NCBI GenBank assembly: GCA_963920635.1
Contig: OY987304.1
Location: 30,070,365-30,134,364, forward strand
Reading direction: 5' to 3'
From: Pseudeuparius sepicola
Lineage: Eukaryota > Arthropoda > Insecta > Coleoptera > Anthribidae
Length of the DNA stretch: 64,000 bases
Each line of letters begins with the position of its first letter. Positions within the stretch are counted from its first letter, which is position 1. Shown in pieces: positions 63,546 through 64,000 of this stretch. A program made the position numbers and the translations under genes. The notes beneath the pieces are model-generated. The model saw only the letters and a program-made list of their open reading frames with translations. It was not told the DNA's origin and did not search any database.

Positions 63546-64000
63546 AGAAAAAAATAAGGCATATTTTTAACATCTGAAAAGAACTGATCATTTTGCTATA
63601 ATGAAACACCTATCTATGCTGTTTATTCTTGTTCGTTCTTGCTGAAAATGCTCAAAATATAAATGCTAAAGCATTTTGCATCTCTAGTCACACATGCAAT
63701 CTATGGTGACCAGTTGTTTTTTTTCTGTGAATATCAATAGCAATAATATCGAAAGCCAAAACAAATCCCATAAATGTAAACCAGGGACTCTTTATTTATA
63801 TTTAGGGTCTGATGAAAACGATAATAAAAATAGTATGGTATTATTATTTCCATTTTATTTCTTTTAAAAAATGTTCCTTACATTTTCAACTGAATCTATT
63901 CTTAATAATCGAAAGGTTTCAAGGCTCTTCAAATTTTGGAATTTTTGCTTGGTGTTAACTGAGAATCTATTATCTAAGAACCATATTATCTATCTCAGAC
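63546..64000. other. Window end without genes
   Basis: AT-rich sequence; nothing recognisable. Confidence 0.4.

Overview
The window looks like insect (at least arthropod) nuclear DNA. It is AT-rich and crowded with DNA transposons, palindromic miniature elements, a tRNA-headed SINE and a non-LTR retrotransposon. I see no convincing single-copy host gene. The species cannot be named from the sequence.

Region 1 (993-20369) is one complete Polinton/Maverick element (endogenous polintovirus) of 19,377 bp. It has 107-bp terminal inverted repeats that differ at one base, and a perfect 6-bp target duplication TTCTAT at 987-992 and 20370-20375. It carries the full replication and virion module: protein-primed family-B DNA polymerase (8429-12166, +), chromodomain integrase (12871-13815, -), A32-type packaging ATPase (15183-15872, -), major capsid (16883-18091, -), penton/minor capsid (18281-19003, -), adenovirus-type maturation protease (19016-19381, -) and a PLA2-like minor virion protein (19378-20154, -). 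It also has a left-hand accessory block. This holds an OB-fold-sized protein, a YxxGW repeat protein, a spliced Gln/Pro-repeat protein, a zinc-ribbon protein divergently paired with an exonuclease-like protein, and an unknown protein divergent from the polymerase. Structural genes lie head to tail on the minus strand with gaps as small as 2 nt.

Three reading-frame junctions stand out in the Polinton. (i) The protease ORF has no ATG at its N-terminus and lies in the -1 frame of the PLA2-like gene, directly after an in-frame A_AAA_AAC slippery heptamer. (ii) A +1 break at CCC-TAG-A splits a conserved 259+ residue protein. (iii) A +1 break in an A6 run separates two C2H2 fingers from the ATPase. 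They may be decay or recoding; the sequence alone cannot decide.

Region 2 (20376-64000) is a graveyard of nested mobile elements. It holds two adjacent pogo-like elements (one with transposase remains, one with a nested 182-bp MITE), a SINE with its target duplication, several foldback elements (31.3-32.5, 32.9-33.4, 34.1-34.4 kb), a transposase fragment resembling MULE, a 5'-truncated non-LTR retrotransposon with an intact 636-codon RT ORF (41745-43655, -), an unclassified ACGTC-rich TIR element with a 142-bp near-perfect palindrome, a 3.8-kb foldback element with ~145-bp tandem repeats in its arms (50.8-54.6 kb), and an IS630/Tc1-type transposase pseudogene split by a palindromic MITE (58.5-59.3 kb).
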